Source: Roseateles sp. SL47
Lineage (GTDB): Bacteria; Pseudomonadota; Gammaproteobacteria; Burkholderiales; Burkholderiaceae_C
Reading direction: 5' to 3'
Assembly: GCF_026625885.1 (NCBI RefSeq)
Contig: NZ_CP113068.1
Location: 4,712,001-4,776,000 of the forward strand
DNA length: 64,000 nucleotides
Each line of letters begins with the position of its first letter. Within the stretch, counting starts at the first letter, position 1. Shown one piece after another: positions 48,163-57,871 of the stretch. The notes under the pieces are model-generated. The model was not told the DNA's origin and did no database searches. It worked only from the letters and a program-made list of their open reading frames with translations. The translations under genes were made by a program, and so were the position numbers.

Positions 48163-50328
48163 TCAGTACGCCTTGGGTTTCTTGGGCGGCTCGTCCTCAT
48201 TGGCGAGCGAGAGATCCAGGTCCACGTCCAGCGACTGACCCACGCCTGGGCGCTGTGTGCGGCCACCCGCCCCCGGTGCGGATGTCGGCGTCTGCCAGGC
48301 CATGGTGGCCATCATGTCGGGCGGCGCCGTGGCATCCAGCGGCAGGAACACATCAATGTCCTGCGATCGGACTTCATGCTCGGCACGGTCGCGGGCCACC
48401 GCATACAACAGCAACAGGTCGCGATAAGCCGGCAGACCCAGCTCGCCGCTGTATTCCTGGTGATGGGAGAACAGGTCCTGCAGCAGGCTCATGCTGCCGG
48501 ATGGATCCACCCAGGCGCTTTGCAGGCGCTCCACCAGCTCCGTGTGCGCCTCCAGCCCGACGCCTTCGTTCAGATCGGCGCTCCAGGCCGGGGGCCGGGC
48601 CCGGAATTGCTGGCTGAAACGCTGGCCGACCCGTTCAAAAGAGGTCTTGTCCCCGCGCCGCTGATACAGCTCCAGCAACTTGAGATAGGGAAGACCACTG
48701 GCCGCATCCCGCTCACCCAGGCGACTGGACAAGAGTTCGATCGCGGCATCGTCCTGGCCCAGCACGAGGAAGAAGTCCACCTGCTGTTCCAGATCGATCA
48801 GCTCCTCCACCGTCACGGCGCCCAGGCCATTCAGGTCCCGCAGCAGCGGTGAGGGACGTGTGTCGCCCGGTGGTGGCCGCATCTCGAAGCGCAGCGGCTC
48901 CATGGCGTCCAGGCTGGCGAGTGCGTCCAGCGCGTCTTCCACCGCAGCTGTGGCCGAGCCGCGTCCGCCAAGCCCTCCGAGGCCGCTGGTGCTGCTCCCC
49001 GCTGGCGACGGTGCCCCCACAGCCGGCTCCGCAGCCGGACTGGGCGCCGCACGCGGCGGCAATTGCATGGTGCGTTCGGGATCGGTGATGCTCAGCGGCA
49101 TCGGCATGGTGGTGGGTGTCGCGGTGGCGGCGCCGAGGTCCTTGCGGTCCAGGGCCACCAGGGCCGCAGCCGCCGCGCCGGGCGCGGTCTGGGTAGGCGC
49201 CACACCCTCGGCGGCAGCAGCCGGATGAGCGGACGGATAGGTCACGCGGGCAGCGCCCAGGTCCAGCGCGGCGCCGGTATCGGCTTGCGGGTCGCCCCAC
49301 CAGCTCTGCTGCGCCTCCTTGCGCTGCGGCTTGCGGCTGCGCCACAGCAACAGGCTGCTGGCGGCCAGCCCAAGGCTCAGCAGCGTCAGCGCCAGCATCC
49401 AGGTGGGATAGCCCTTGTCGTCCGCGCGCTGTTCACGCGCGGCCTTGAGTTCCTCGCGCAGCGACTGCAGCACTTCGTTGGTGCGGCGTTGCTCGGCTTG
49501 CAAGTCGGCCACCCGCTTTTCCATCACGGCCAGTTGAGCCCGGGCTTCTGCGACAGCGCTTGCGGCACTGGCAGCTTCGGCCGCTTCAGAGGCCAGCCGC
49601 GCAGCGTTGGGCGGAAGGAGCACTTCGGCCGGCTCCATCGACAAACGCGGGCCAGCCGGTCCACGGGCGGACACCGACGAGGCGCCGCCGTCTGCTGTGC
49701 GGCGCACGGGCTGGCGGCGGGATCGGGCCGGTGCGCTGGCCGCTGCCGCAGCCGCCGAAGCTGCCGAAGCTGCTTCCACGAACGGCACGGCAGCAGCCCG
49801 GGTACGAGCGGCCGACGCGTCACGCGGCGCCGGCTGCCGGGGTTCCCCACCGGTGGCGACCTGAAAGACCGGCGTGGACACAGCGCCCTGCGTGCCCGGA
49901 TCGGCCAGCGGTTCGACACTGTGGCCCGGCGGGTCGATGAAGGCCGTGTATTGGCGCGTGAAGGCGGCGCTGCAGCCGAGCGTGAGGCTCACGGCCACCA
50001 GCGGCTCGTTGATGGCCTGGCTGCTGCGCAGCCGCACGCCCCGCAATTGCTGCTGGCCGTCGGTCTCGAGCTGCCAGCGCAGCGATGAGGGCTGCAGAAT
50101 CGTCTCGCCGGCCGTCACTTCGGCACGAATGCAATCGGCGGTGACCACGTCTCCAGGAGCCAATTGCACCGGGAAGAACAGGTTCAGCGGCTGGCCCAGC
50201 GAAGATGCGGTCTGGGGCCGGCCCACGCCGAGACCCCATGCAGAGGTGGACATCATCGCCAGGCTTGCGAGCATGAGCACGCTGGGCGCGGGGCGAAGGC
50301 CCCGCTGGCTGTGATGGTGTCTGTTCAT
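48163..50328 (-). CDS. FimV-like pole/motility scaffold protein
   Basis: This protein has 721 residues. A signal peptide ends near SAWGLGVGRPQTASSLGQPLNLFFPV, which matches the LysM/FimV N-terminal style (GLG...S.LGQPL). A periplasmic domain and Ala/Pro-rich linker follow, with a coiled coil (residues ~255-305, for example EKRVADLQAEQRRTNEVL), one membrane helix (WMLALTLLSLGLAASSLLLW) and a cytoplasmic part. The last ~180 residues include helical TPR-like repeats (LLRDLNGLGAVTVEELIDLE, DDAAIELLSSRL). The layout resembles FimV/HubP proteins that organise type IV pili or poles, but it lacks an obvious LysM. It is alone between convergent and divergent neighbours. Confidence 0.75.
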   Translation of the reverse strand: MNRHHHSQRGLRPAPSVLMLASLAMMSTSAWGLGVGRPQTASSLGQPLNLFFPVQLAPGDVVTADCIRAEVTAGETILQPSSLRWQLETDGQQQLRGVRLRSSQAINEPLVAVSLTLGCSAAFTRQYTAFIDPPGHSVEPLADPGTQGAVSTPVFQVATGGEPRQPAPRDASAARTRAAAVPFVEAASAASAAAAAASAPARSRRQPVRRTADGGASSVSARGPAGPRLSMEPAEVLLPPNAARLASEAAEAASAASAVAEARAQLAVMEKRVADLQAEQRRTNEVLQSLREELKAAREQRADDKGYPTWMLALTLLSLGLAASSLLLWRSRKPQRKEAQQSWWGDPQADTGAALDLGAARVTYPSAHPAAAAEGVAPTQTAPGAAAAALVALDRKDLGAATATPTTMPMPLSITDPERTMQLPPRAAPSPAAEPAVGAPSPAGSSTSGLGGLGGRGSATAAVEDALDALASLDAMEPLRFEMRPPPGDTRPSPLLRDLNGLGAVTVEELIDLEQQVDFFLVLGQDDAAIELLSSRLGERDAASGLPYLKLLELYQRRGDKTSFERVGQRFSQQFRARPPAWSADLNEGVGLEAHTELVERLQSAWVDPSGSMSLLQDLFSHHQEYSGELGLPAYRDLLLLYAVARDRAEHEVRSQDIDVFLPLDATAPPDMMATMAWQTPTSAPGAGGRTQRPGVGQSLDVDLDLSLANEDEPPKKPKAY

Positions 50329-50716
50329 CCCGCTGTGAGAAGGCTTGTTGGGTGCGTTTCACTCTAGCACGGCCTTTTACATGTGAGACTGGGTTTCCCC
50401 TGTGAGGCCGCCTTTGGGGCGCTTGGTGACACCTGCCATCCCCCAGTCGCGGGTCCTCGCGAATGCCTTGCCCCGCGAGGATGGTCGGGCAGCTTCACGA
50501 AACCGAAATGAAGCCTTCCAGGTAGACGCCACTGGGCCAAGCCAAGGGGCCTGAGCACATCCGGCCCGCCATCGCCAAGCGGGTCGCGCGACCTGGCGCC
50601 ACCTTCTTCAAAACCATCAGGCGGATAAGTCCAGCCTCTGGTTTCAGTGCAAACCGACTGCCCTCAAAGAATCCGGCATCTGCCCTCTCTGGGGCGCAAA
50701 GCTGGAGCATCGCCAA
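50329..50716. other. intergenic region upstream of the hydantoinase operon
   Basis: This 388-bp gap between divergent genes has no recognisable gene. It contains an 8-bp inverted repeat (TCCTCGCG at 50454-50461, CGCGAGGA at 50474-50481, 12-nt spacer), a possible operator or hairpin, and GGAG at 50704-50707 as ribosome binding site for the downstream hyuA-like gene. No adjacent regulator gene was found, so control of the catabolic operon is unknown. Confidence 0.5.
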
Positions 50717-52777
50717 ATGGCCTATCGACTGGGCGTGGACGTGGGTGGCACGTTCACTGATCTGCTGCTGTTCAACGACTCGGATGGCCGCTTCTGGCGG
50801 CACAAGACGCCGTCCACGCCTCACGACTCGTCTGAAGGCATCCTCAACGGCGTACGCGCTGTCTGCGAGAAGGCCGCCATCGCCGCAAGCGATATCGAGG
50901 TGTTTCTCCATGGCACCACCGTGGCCACCAACGCGGTCCTGGAAGGCAAAGGCGCACGCGTTGGTCTTGTGGTCACCGAGGGTTATCGCCAGATGATGCA
51001 GGTGGCCCGGTCCCTGGTACCCGGAGGTCTGGCCGCGTGGATCGTCTGGCCCAAGCCGGAGCCGTTGGCCAAACTGGAGGACACCGTCGAGATCAGGGGG
51101 CGGCTGGACGCCTGCGGGCAGGAACTTCGGCCCCTGGACGAAGCCGACATCCGTGCTCAACTGCTCACACTCCGGGACCGCGGCATTGAAGCGTTAACCA
51201 TCTCCCTGATGAACGCGTATGTCAACGGAGAGCATGAGCGTCGCGTGGCTGAGATTGCAGCGGAGGTTCTGCCAGATGTGCCGATCTCTATGTCGCACGT
51301 CGTGCTGCCGGAGATGCAGGAATATGAACGGACGTTGACGACCGTCGCCAATGCCTCTGTTCGCCCGATTGTCAGCCGCTATGTGCGCAACCTGCGCCAA
51401 CGGCTGCGTGACCTGGGCATGCGGGGTCGCATCTCGCTGTTGCGCTCGGATGGTGGCTTGATGTCGTCCGAAGCGTCTGAAGAGCAACCGGTGTCCCTGC
51501 TGATGTCGGGCCCCGCCGGCGGCGTCACGGGCGCGCTGTGGGTTGCCAAGAATGCCGGTCTCAAGAACATCCTGACCCTGGATGTCGGCGGCACGTCCAC
51601 CGACGTGGCGCTGATCGAAAACGGCGAACCCCGGCTGGTCCGCACCACCGATGTGGGCCACCTGACGGTGCGCGTCTCCGCGCTCGACGTGAAGACGGTC
51701 GGCGCCGGCGGAGGCTCCATCGCCCGCATCCCGGAGCTGACCAAGGCGTTGCGCGTGGGGCCTGAGTCCGCAGGAGCGGTTCCCGGGCCGGTGGCCTACA
51801 GCCGGGGCGGTACGGTTGCCACGGTCACGGATGCCAATGTGGTCCTGGGTTACCTGCCGGAGAACTTGCTCGGCGGCACGTTCAAGCTGGACCGGGAAGG
51901 TGCCCGCGCAGCCGTGCAGAAGGTTGCCGATGACCTGGGAGTGGAGCTCTATGAGGCCGCTCGGGGCATCATCGATATCGTCAACGAGAACATGTTTGGT
52001 GCCCTGAGGATGATCTCCGTGCAGCAGGGTTATGACCCGCGGGACTTCGCCCTGATGGGCTTCGGCGGTGCCGGTCCGCTGCACGTCAACGCCGTGGCCA
52101 AGCTGATGAACTCCTGGCCAGCCGTCTCGCCAGTGTCGCCCGGCGTGCTGTGCGCCTTGGGGGACGCCACCACGCGTATGCGTACGGAGACGTCCCGCTC
52201 CTTCTCCCAACGCGTCTCCCGAAGCAGTGATGCCGAGGTGGCCGCCACCCTGATCACCATGCGTGAGCAGGTCCGACAGGCCCTGATCAGTGAAGGTGTG
52301 CCGTTGGAAGAGATTGAACTGCGCTTTGAAGCCGACCTTCGTTATGCAGGCCAGGCCTTCGAGGTGCCCCTGCCGGTTTCACTGGCCGATTTTGAGGCCG
52401 GCACCGGCCTGGCGGCACTCGAAGCCGCCTTCCACGAGGCACACAAGCGCCTGTTCACGTTCAGCATGGACACGGAGACTGAACTGGTGAACCTGCGCGC
52501 AGTGGCGCTGGGCAAGTCTCTGGACCTGCCCGCTCACCGCCTGCCCCAGGGGGATGGCAATCCGATCGCCGCCAAGCTGCGCGATCACCAGATGTGGGGC
52601 CATGGCGGCTTCATGGATGGCGTGATCTATGACCGCGCCCTGCTCCGCGCCGGAGATCGCATCGCCGGACCGGCGGTGGTCTGCGAAATGGACTCCACCA
52701 CCGTGATCCTGGCCGACCACGTCGGCACCGTCGATCCGTTCGGCAACATCCTGATCAACCCGGCCACCAGCGCCTGA
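50717..52777 (+). CDS. hyuA: hydantoinase/oxoprolinase subunit A family protein
   Basis: This 686-residue ATP-dependent enzyme subunit has YRLGVDVGGTFTDLLLF at the N-terminus and LTLDVGGTSTDVALIENGEP in the middle (phosphate-binding loops of the ASKHA-like fold), plus YDPRDFALMGFGGAGPLHV. The family includes N-methylhydantoinase, 5-oxoprolinase, caprolactamase and the acetone/acetophenone carboxylase subunits. With the HyuB-like partner 32 bp downstream it should open an amide ring (or carboxylate a ketone) at the cost of ATP. Given the other genes here, ring opening of a lactam or imide is more likely. GGAG precedes the ATG at 9 nt. Confidence 0.92.
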   Translation: MAYRLGVDVGGTFTDLLLFNDSDGRFWRHKTPSTPHDSSEGILNGVRAVCEKAAIAASDIEVFLHGTTVATNAVLEGKGARVGLVVTEGYRQMMQVARSLVPGGLAAWIVWPKPEPLAKLEDTVEIRGRLDACGQELRPLDEADIRAQLLTLRDRGIEALTISLMNAYVNGEHERRVAEIAAEVLPDVPISMSHVVLPEMQEYERTLTTVANASVRPIVSRYVRNLRQRLRDLGMRGRISLLRSDGGLMSSEASEEQPVSLLMSGPAGGVTGALWVAKNAGLKNILTLDVGGTSTDVALIENGEPRLVRTTDVGHLTVRVSALDVKTVGAGGGSIARIPELTKALRVGPESAGAVPGPVAYSRGGTVATVTDANVVLGYLPENLLGGTFKLDREGARAAVQKVADDLGVELYEAARGIIDIVNENMFGALRMISVQQGYDPRDFALMGFGGAGPLHVNAVAKLMNSWPAVSPVSPGVLCALGDATTRMRTETSRSFSQRVSRSSDAEVAATLITMREQVRQALISEGVPLEEIELRFEADLRYAGQAFEVPLPVSLADFEAGTGLAALEAAFHEAHKRLFTFSMDTETELVNLRAVALGKSLDLPAHRLPQGDGNPIAAKLRDHQMWGHGGFMDGVIYDRALLRAGDRIAGPAVVCEMDSTTVILADHVGTVDPFGNILINPATSA

Positions 52778-52809
52778 GCGCCCGCGCTCGTACTTCCGAG
52801 GGACCTTCC

Positions 52810-54711
52810 ATGCCCGCTCGCATCATCGAAACCGCGACCACGCCGCTCTCCGCCACGACGGTGGACCCCATCACCCTGGACATCATTGAAAACGCGCTGC
52901 GCAATGCCCGCGTGGAAATGGACGCCACACTGTTCCGCACCGCACTCTCACCGGGCATCCGCGAGCAGGGGGATGCTTTCCCCCTGATTGCGGATCGTCA
53001 TGGCCGCATGGTCGTGGGCCAGTTTGGTTCATTCATTGATGGCTTTCTTCGCAACTACGACGGTGACATCGAAGATGGTGATGTCATCTTTTTGAACGAC
53101 CCCTACTCCTGCGAAGGCGCCATCAGCCATCTCAATGACCAACTGGTCATCCTGCCGGTGTTCCGCAAGGGCCGCCTCATGGCCTGGGCCGCGATGTTTG
53201 GCCATATGACTGACGTCGGCGGCAAGGTGCCGGGCTCCCTGCCGACCGACGCCAGCACCATCTTCGAGGAGGGCTTCCGCCTGCCGCCCGTCAAGCTCTA
53301 CCGCAAGGGCGTGCTGCAGGAAGACATCGTCCGCATCAACGTCAACCAGTCCCGCATGCCCGAATGGTGCAAGGCCGACCTGCACGCCCTGGTAGCCTCC
53401 TGCCGTGTCGCGGCCCGCCGCGTGGATGAGATGTGCGAGCGGTTCGGCGACGACATCTTCGATGCAGCCACCCAGGAACTGCTGGCCCGCAATCATCGGG
53501 CGATGAAGCACATCATCACCACTCAGATCGGTGAAGCGCCGGTGTCCTTTGAAGACTACCTGTGTGACGATGGCCGCGGTTTCGGCCCGTTCAAGATCAA
53601 GTGCACCATGTGGCGCGAGGGTGAGCGCGTGATCCTGGACTTCGCCGGCACCGACCCCCAGTCGAGTTCCTCGATCAACTATTTGCTCAACGAGAACATG
53701 TTCAAGATGTTCTTCGGCATCTACATGATCATGGTGTTCGACCCGCAGGTGCTGTTCAACGACGGCTTTTACGATCTGGTCGACGTGCGGATTCCTGAAG
53801 GCTCGTTGCTGAAGCCGCGATTCCCGGCAGCACTGAGCTGCCGCACGCATGCACTCGGTCGCATCTTCGACGTCCTGGGCGCGCTGCTGGGTCAGAAGAC
53901 GCCGGAGTTCCTGTGCGCCGCCGGATTCTCGTCCAGCCCACACCTGATGTTCTCCGGTCATCGCGCCAAGGAGACCTCGGCAGGAACTGAGGAACGCGGG
54001 GAGTGGTTCCAACTGTTCCAGATCGGATTTGGGGGCATTCCCGGCCGTCCCTTTGGCGATGGCGCGGATGGCCATTCGTTGTGGCCCGGCTTCACCAATG
54101 TCCCCAATGAGTTCCTGGAACGGTATTTCCCGATGATCATTGAGCGCTACGAGACCGTCCCGGACTCCGGTGGTGCGGGTCAGTTCCGGGGCGGCAACGG
54201 CATCCTGATGACGTACCGTTTCACCGAAGCCGGACAGATCTCCATCCACGACGATCGCTGGTTCATCCCTCCCTGGGGCGTGAACGGTGGCCATCCGGCC
54301 CAACGCTCCTGGAAAACGCTGGAGCGCGTCGACGGCACCAAAGAGGCACTGCCCGCCAAGTGCGATCGCATCGAGGTGAACCCCGGAGACCAACTGCACT
54401 TCGTGACATGGGGAGCCGGCGGATGGGGCGATCCACTGGTGCGAGACCCGGCGCTGGTGGCCCTGGAGGTGCGCCGCGGACTGGTCACCAAGGCCGGCGC
54501 CCGCGCCTACGGGGTCTGCCTGAGCGACGACGGAGCCGTGGATGCGGCCGCGACCGAGGCCCTGCGCACCCGTATGCGTGCCGAGCGTGCGCCGCTGGGC
54601 GTCTTTGATCGCGGGCCGGACATCGCCACGCTCCGCGAGCGGTGCCTCGAGGAGACCGGGCTGCCCGCGCCTCGTCCACCGGTCTGGCCTGGCCAGTTCG
54701 CCAGCGCCTGA
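52810..54711 (+). CDS. hyuB: hydantoinase/oxoprolinase subunit B family protein
   Basis: This is a 633-residue partner of the preceding subunit. PITLDIIENALRNARVEMDATLFRTALSPGIREQGDAFPL near the start, VIFLNDPYSCEGAISHLNDQ, and VPDSGGAGQFRGGNGILMTY and LHFVTWGAGGWGDPL in the C-terminal part are hallmarks of the family. It is somewhat longer than typical HyuB (about 520-590), with the extra length at the C-terminal end. HyuA and HyuB act together in the cytosol. Confidence 0.92.
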   Translation: MPARIIETATTPLSATTVDPITLDIIENALRNARVEMDATLFRTALSPGIREQGDAFPLIADRHGRMVVGQFGSFIDGFLRNYDGDIEDGDVIFLNDPYSCEGAISHLNDQLVILPVFRKGRLMAWAAMFGHMTDVGGKVPGSLPTDASTIFEEGFRLPPVKLYRKGVLQEDIVRINVNQSRMPEWCKADLHALVASCRVAARRVDEMCERFGDDIFDAATQELLARNHRAMKHIITTQIGEAPVSFEDYLCDDGRGFGPFKIKCTMWREGERVILDFAGTDPQSSSSINYLLNENMFKMFFGIYMIMVFDPQVLFNDGFYDLVDVRIPEGSLLKPRFPAALSCRTHALGRIFDVLGALLGQKTPEFLCAAGFSSSPHLMFSGHRAKETSAGTEERGEWFQLFQIGFGGIPGRPFGDGADGHSLWPGFTNVPNEFLERYFPMIIERYETVPDSGGAGQFRGGNGILMTYRFTEAGQISIHDDRWFIPPWGVNGGHPAQRSWKTLERVDGTKEALPAKCDRIEVNPGDQLHFVTWGAGGWGDPLVRDPALVALEVRRGLVTKAGARAYGVCLSDDGAVDAAATEALRTRMRAERAPLGVFDRGPDIATLRERCLEETGLPAPRPPVWPGQFASA

Positions 54712-54723
54712 GCGAGATCGCCC

Positions 54724-56946
54724 ATGCCGGTGCCGACCTTGGACACACAATCCACCCGACAGGCCGACGGGAGGGGAACCACACGGCGCCACTTCATCGT
54801 GCTCGCAGGTGCGGGGGCAGGTCTGGCCCTGGGTCTCCCGGCCACAGGCGCTGTCGGCGGTGGTGACGCCCCCTTGCCGCCCGACAGCCCCCAAGGCGCT
54901 GGACTGAATCGCCCCTTCGTGCGAATCGCGCCGGACGGTCTTGTGACGGTGATCGTCAAGCATCTGGAGATGGGCCAAGGCATCGCCTCGGGTCTGGCAA
55001 CCGTCGTTGCGGAGGAACTGGACGCTGACTGGGCCCAACTGCGCACTGAGGCAGCCCCTTTTGATCCGGCCCTCTACCGTCACACGGTGTTCGGCTTCCA
55101 GACCACCGGCGGCTCCACCTCCATGGCTAACAGCTGGCAGCAACTGCGGGAGGCCGGCGCAGTCGCCCGTGCAATGCTGGTGAGCGCCGCAGCGCTGCGT
55201 TGGAGCGTCCCCGCAGAAGAGCTGACCACCCATCGCGGTCAAGTGCTGCACGGCCCCAGTGGCCGCCGCATCGGTTATGGCGCCCTGTCCGAGGCAGCTG
55301 CGGCGCTGCCAGTTCCCACCGAGGTGCCGCTCAAGTCGCCTGCCTCGTTTGGACTGATCGGTCGAGAACAACGGCGCCTGGGCGTCCACGACATCGTGCA
55401 GGGACGCAGCCGCTACGGCATGGACATCCAGCGGCCTGGCATGCTCGTGGCGGTGCTACAGCGGCCGACACGGTTCGGTTCCACGATTCGGTCCGTGGAT
55501 GCCTCCGCCGCCTTGGCGATGCCTGGCGTTCGCGCTGTCCATCAGCTGTCCAGCGGGGTGGCCGTCCTGGCGGACAACAGCTGGCTTGCCATCGAAGCGC
55601 GCCGCCTACTCAAGATCGAGTGGGACGACAGCAAAGCCGAGCAGCGGTCGACCGCCGATCTGCGCGCCAACTTTCGAGCGCTGGCCGGCGCGGGTGATCC
55701 CGGTGTCGAGGGACTCAAACGCGGGCATGTCGATGAAGCCCTCGCCGGCGCGGCGAAAGTCCTGGAGGCGGACTTTGAGCTGCCCTATCTCGCCCATCAG
55801 CCGATGGAGCCGATCGCCTCGGTCGGGGAACTGCGCGACGGTCGCTGTGACATCTGGGCGGCCAGCCAGAATCCCAGTGCGGACCATGCGGCGGCCGTCA
55901 AGCTGCTGGGATTGCCAGCCGGCAAGGTTGTGCTGCACGGCCTGCCGGCGGGTGGCAGTTTCGGACGTCGAGCCACGTTCAATGCCGACTGGATCTCCGA
56001 ATTGGCACAGATCCTGTCTGCACAGCGCGAACGGGGAGACAGCCGACCGGTCAAGCTCATGTGGACACGCGAGGACGACATCGGCGGCGGCTATTACCGC
56101 CCGATGAGCCTGCATCGACTGAAGGTGGGGATGGATGCCACAGGTCGCATCATCGCGGCGAAGCAGACCATCGTGGCCCAGTCCTTCTCACGCGGGCGGC
56201 CACGTCCCGGCGTGGTTCCACGCCACGACCCTTTCATCACGGAAGGTCACCTCGCGGAGCGCTATGACGTGCCCCATGCCCATACCTGCTGGATCAACCC
56301 TGATGTCGGCGTACCGGTCCACACCTACAGAGCGCTTGGGCACAACCACACGACCTTCAGCAAGGAAGTGATGATGGACGAGCTCGCTGCGCTGGCAGGC
56401 CAGGACGCCCTGGCGTTCCGCCTGGCGCATCTGCGCGAACATCCCCGGCAGGCCCACGCCTTGCGCATCGCGGCGGACAAGGCCGGCTGGGGCCGTCCGC
56501 TGCCTGCGGGTAGCGCCCTGGGTATGGCGGTGCAGGAGGCTTATCACACGGTGGTCGCGCAGGTGGCCCAGGTACGGATCAACCGCGGCTTGATCGTCGT
56601 GGAACGGGTGGTCTGTGTGGTGGACTGCGGGCTGGTGGTCAATCCGGGCACGGTGCGGGCCCAGATGGAAGGCGGCATCGCTTTTGGTCTGTCCGCAGCG
56701 CTGCACAACGAGATCACGCTCGAAGGCGGACGGGTCCAGCAGAGCAACTTCCACGATGCGCCGATCTTGAGGCTGCATGAGATGCCCGTGGTGGACGTCC
56801 ATCTGGTGCCCAGCGACGCCCCCCCCACCGGGGTGGGGGAACCCGGCAGCGTACCGATCCTCGGCGCGGTGGCCAATGCGGTGGCCAGGCTGACCGGGAA
56901 GCCGGTGCGTGCGTTGCCACTCCGGCTTGACGGCTCATCCTCCTGA
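54724..56946 (+). CDS. molybdenum hydroxylase large subunit (IorB-like), Tat-exported
   Basis: This 740-residue protein is of the xanthine dehydrogenase/isoquinoline 1-oxidoreductase beta type. A Tat-like signal is present (TRRHFIVLAGAGAGLALGLP). Molybdopterin-cofactor motifs include VKHLEMGQGIASGL, TTGGSTSMANSWQQLREAG, YLAHQPMEPIASV and PAGGSFGRRA. The catalytic glutamate lies in GVGEPGSVPILGAV near the end. It would hydroxylate an N-heteroaromatic or aldehyde substrate in the periplasm. The usual small 2Fe-2S partner (IorA) is not adjacent. It starts 12 bp after hyuB, so it is in the same operon. Its stop directly abuts the stop of the convergent hydrolase gene (TGATCA). Confidence 0.9.
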   Translation: MPVPTLDTQSTRQADGRGTTRRHFIVLAGAGAGLALGLPATGAVGGGDAPLPPDSPQGAGLNRPFVRIAPDGLVTVIVKHLEMGQGIASGLATVVAEELDADWAQLRTEAAPFDPALYRHTVFGFQTTGGSTSMANSWQQLREAGAVARAMLVSAAALRWSVPAEELTTHRGQVLHGPSGRRIGYGALSEAAAALPVPTEVPLKSPASFGLIGREQRRLGVHDIVQGRSRYGMDIQRPGMLVAVLQRPTRFGSTIRSVDASAALAMPGVRAVHQLSSGVAVLADNSWLAIEARRLLKIEWDDSKAEQRSTADLRANFRALAGAGDPGVEGLKRGHVDEALAGAAKVLEADFELPYLAHQPMEPIASVGELRDGRCDIWAASQNPSADHAAAVKLLGLPAGKVVLHGLPAGGSFGRRATFNADWISELAQILSAQRERGDSRPVKLMWTREDDIGGGYYRPMSLHRLKVGMDATGRIIAAKQTIVAQSFSRGRPRPGVVPRHDPFITEGHLAERYDVPHAHTCWINPDVGVPVHTYRALGHNHTTFSKEVMMDELAALAGQDALAFRLAHLREHPRQAHALRIAADKAGWGRPLPAGSALGMAVQEAYHTVVAQVAQVRINRGLIVVERVVCVVDCGLVVNPGTVRAQMEGGIAFGLSAALHNEITLEGGRVQQSNFHDAPILRLHEMPVVDVHLVPSDAPPTGVGEPGSVPILGAVANAVARLTGKPVRALPLRLDGSSS

Positions 56947-57855
56947 TCAGCGTATGAATTCCAGCAAGGCCGCACCGCGTGACTGGCGGCTGGGTCTGGC
57001 AATTTGGGCTCCCGGCACCAGAGCCGCTGCGGCCTCCAGATAGACCGCCAGCGGATCGCCCTGCGCTGCAAGCAACAGCGTGGGATGGCGCAGCAGCACA
57101 AGTCGCTCCGCCGTGGGATGTGCGAAGACAGCCTGGTACGCCAGGTGATAGCTAGGCAGGGCTTTGATCAGGTCCAGGACCAGGCCCTGCCGAGCGGCAG
57201 CCGGCGGCACCTCGCTGTGGTGCAGGCGATGCGCCGGGTCACGCAGGAAGTAGGGGAAGTGCAGATAAAGGTCGGCGACAAATCGCCAAGCCCAGGTGAG
57301 ATGCGAGCCCAACTCGTCTGGCCGCATCGCTGGCGCATAACTGGCCTTCATCTGCTGGAGCAGTGCCGGCTCGAACAGCGCAATGCCATCCAACATCAAT
57401 CGACGCACTCGATGCGGATGGTGCAAGGCGAGCTCGCAGGCGATGTGTGCGCCAGTGTGCTGGCCACAAACATCGACCTGTTCAATGCCCAGGCGGTCCA
57501 GCAGTTCGACCATGCGATCCATGTAGTCGGTGAGCTGAGGCGAATGCTGGGGTGGCGGATCGGAGTCCCCGTAGCCAGGCGTATCCGGTGCGATGACCAC
57601 CCGGCACCGGCCCAATTCCTTGATCAACGGCACCAGGCCGGCGGACGAGCCTGGACCGGCATGCAGGAGCAATACGGGCGGCTCCTGGCCAGGCGAGCAC
57701 GGGCCGGTCACGGCCAGGCCGACGCTTCTCACATGCATGAGCCCGTTGTCGGAGAGGCGGACGAACCGGCGATCCACCAGCGGCCCTTCCGGCCCCGTGC
57801 CCCCGACAGATCGCTCGGCGGCGTCCGCGCTCAAGGCCTCGACGGTGTTGGACAT
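56947..57855 (-). CDS. alpha/beta-hydrolase-fold protein with atypical nucleophile elbow
   Basis: This is a 302-residue protein from the ATG at 57855 (GGGGAT upstream). It has the alpha/beta hydrolase fold: VLLLHAGPGSSAGLVPLIKE (oxyanion region), RVVIAPDTPGYGDSDPPP and LDRLGIEQVDVCGQHTGAHI. At the nucleophile elbow the expected G-x-S-x-G reads G-Q-H-T-G, so the catalytic serine is absent. The C-terminal region retains an Asp (AAQGDPL), but I see no catalytic His before the end. It may be non-hydrolytic or use a different mechanism. It is the last gene of the minus-strand operon, 16 bp after leuD. Confidence 0.85.
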   Translation of the reverse strand: MSNTVEALSADAAERSVGGTGPEGPLVDRRFVRLSDNGLMHVRSVGLAVTGPCSPGQEPPVLLLHAGPGSSAGLVPLIKELGRCRVVIAPDTPGYGDSDPPPQHSPQLTDYMDRMVELLDRLGIEQVDVCGQHTGAHIACELALHHPHRVRRLMLDGIALFEPALLQQMKASYAPAMRPDELGSHLTWAWRFVADLYLHFPYFLRDPAHRLHHSEVPPAAARQGLVLDLIKALPSYHLAYQAVFAHPTAERLVLLRHPTLLLAAQGDPLAVYLEAAAALVPGAQIARPSRQSRGAALLEFIR

Positions 57856-57871
57856 GTGATCCCCAGGTGTG

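Noticed and set aside
50495..51160. Minus-strand frame overlapping the start of the hyuA-like gene
   Set aside because: Most of it lies opposite conserved HyuA sequence; no recognisable motif and no ribosome binding site.
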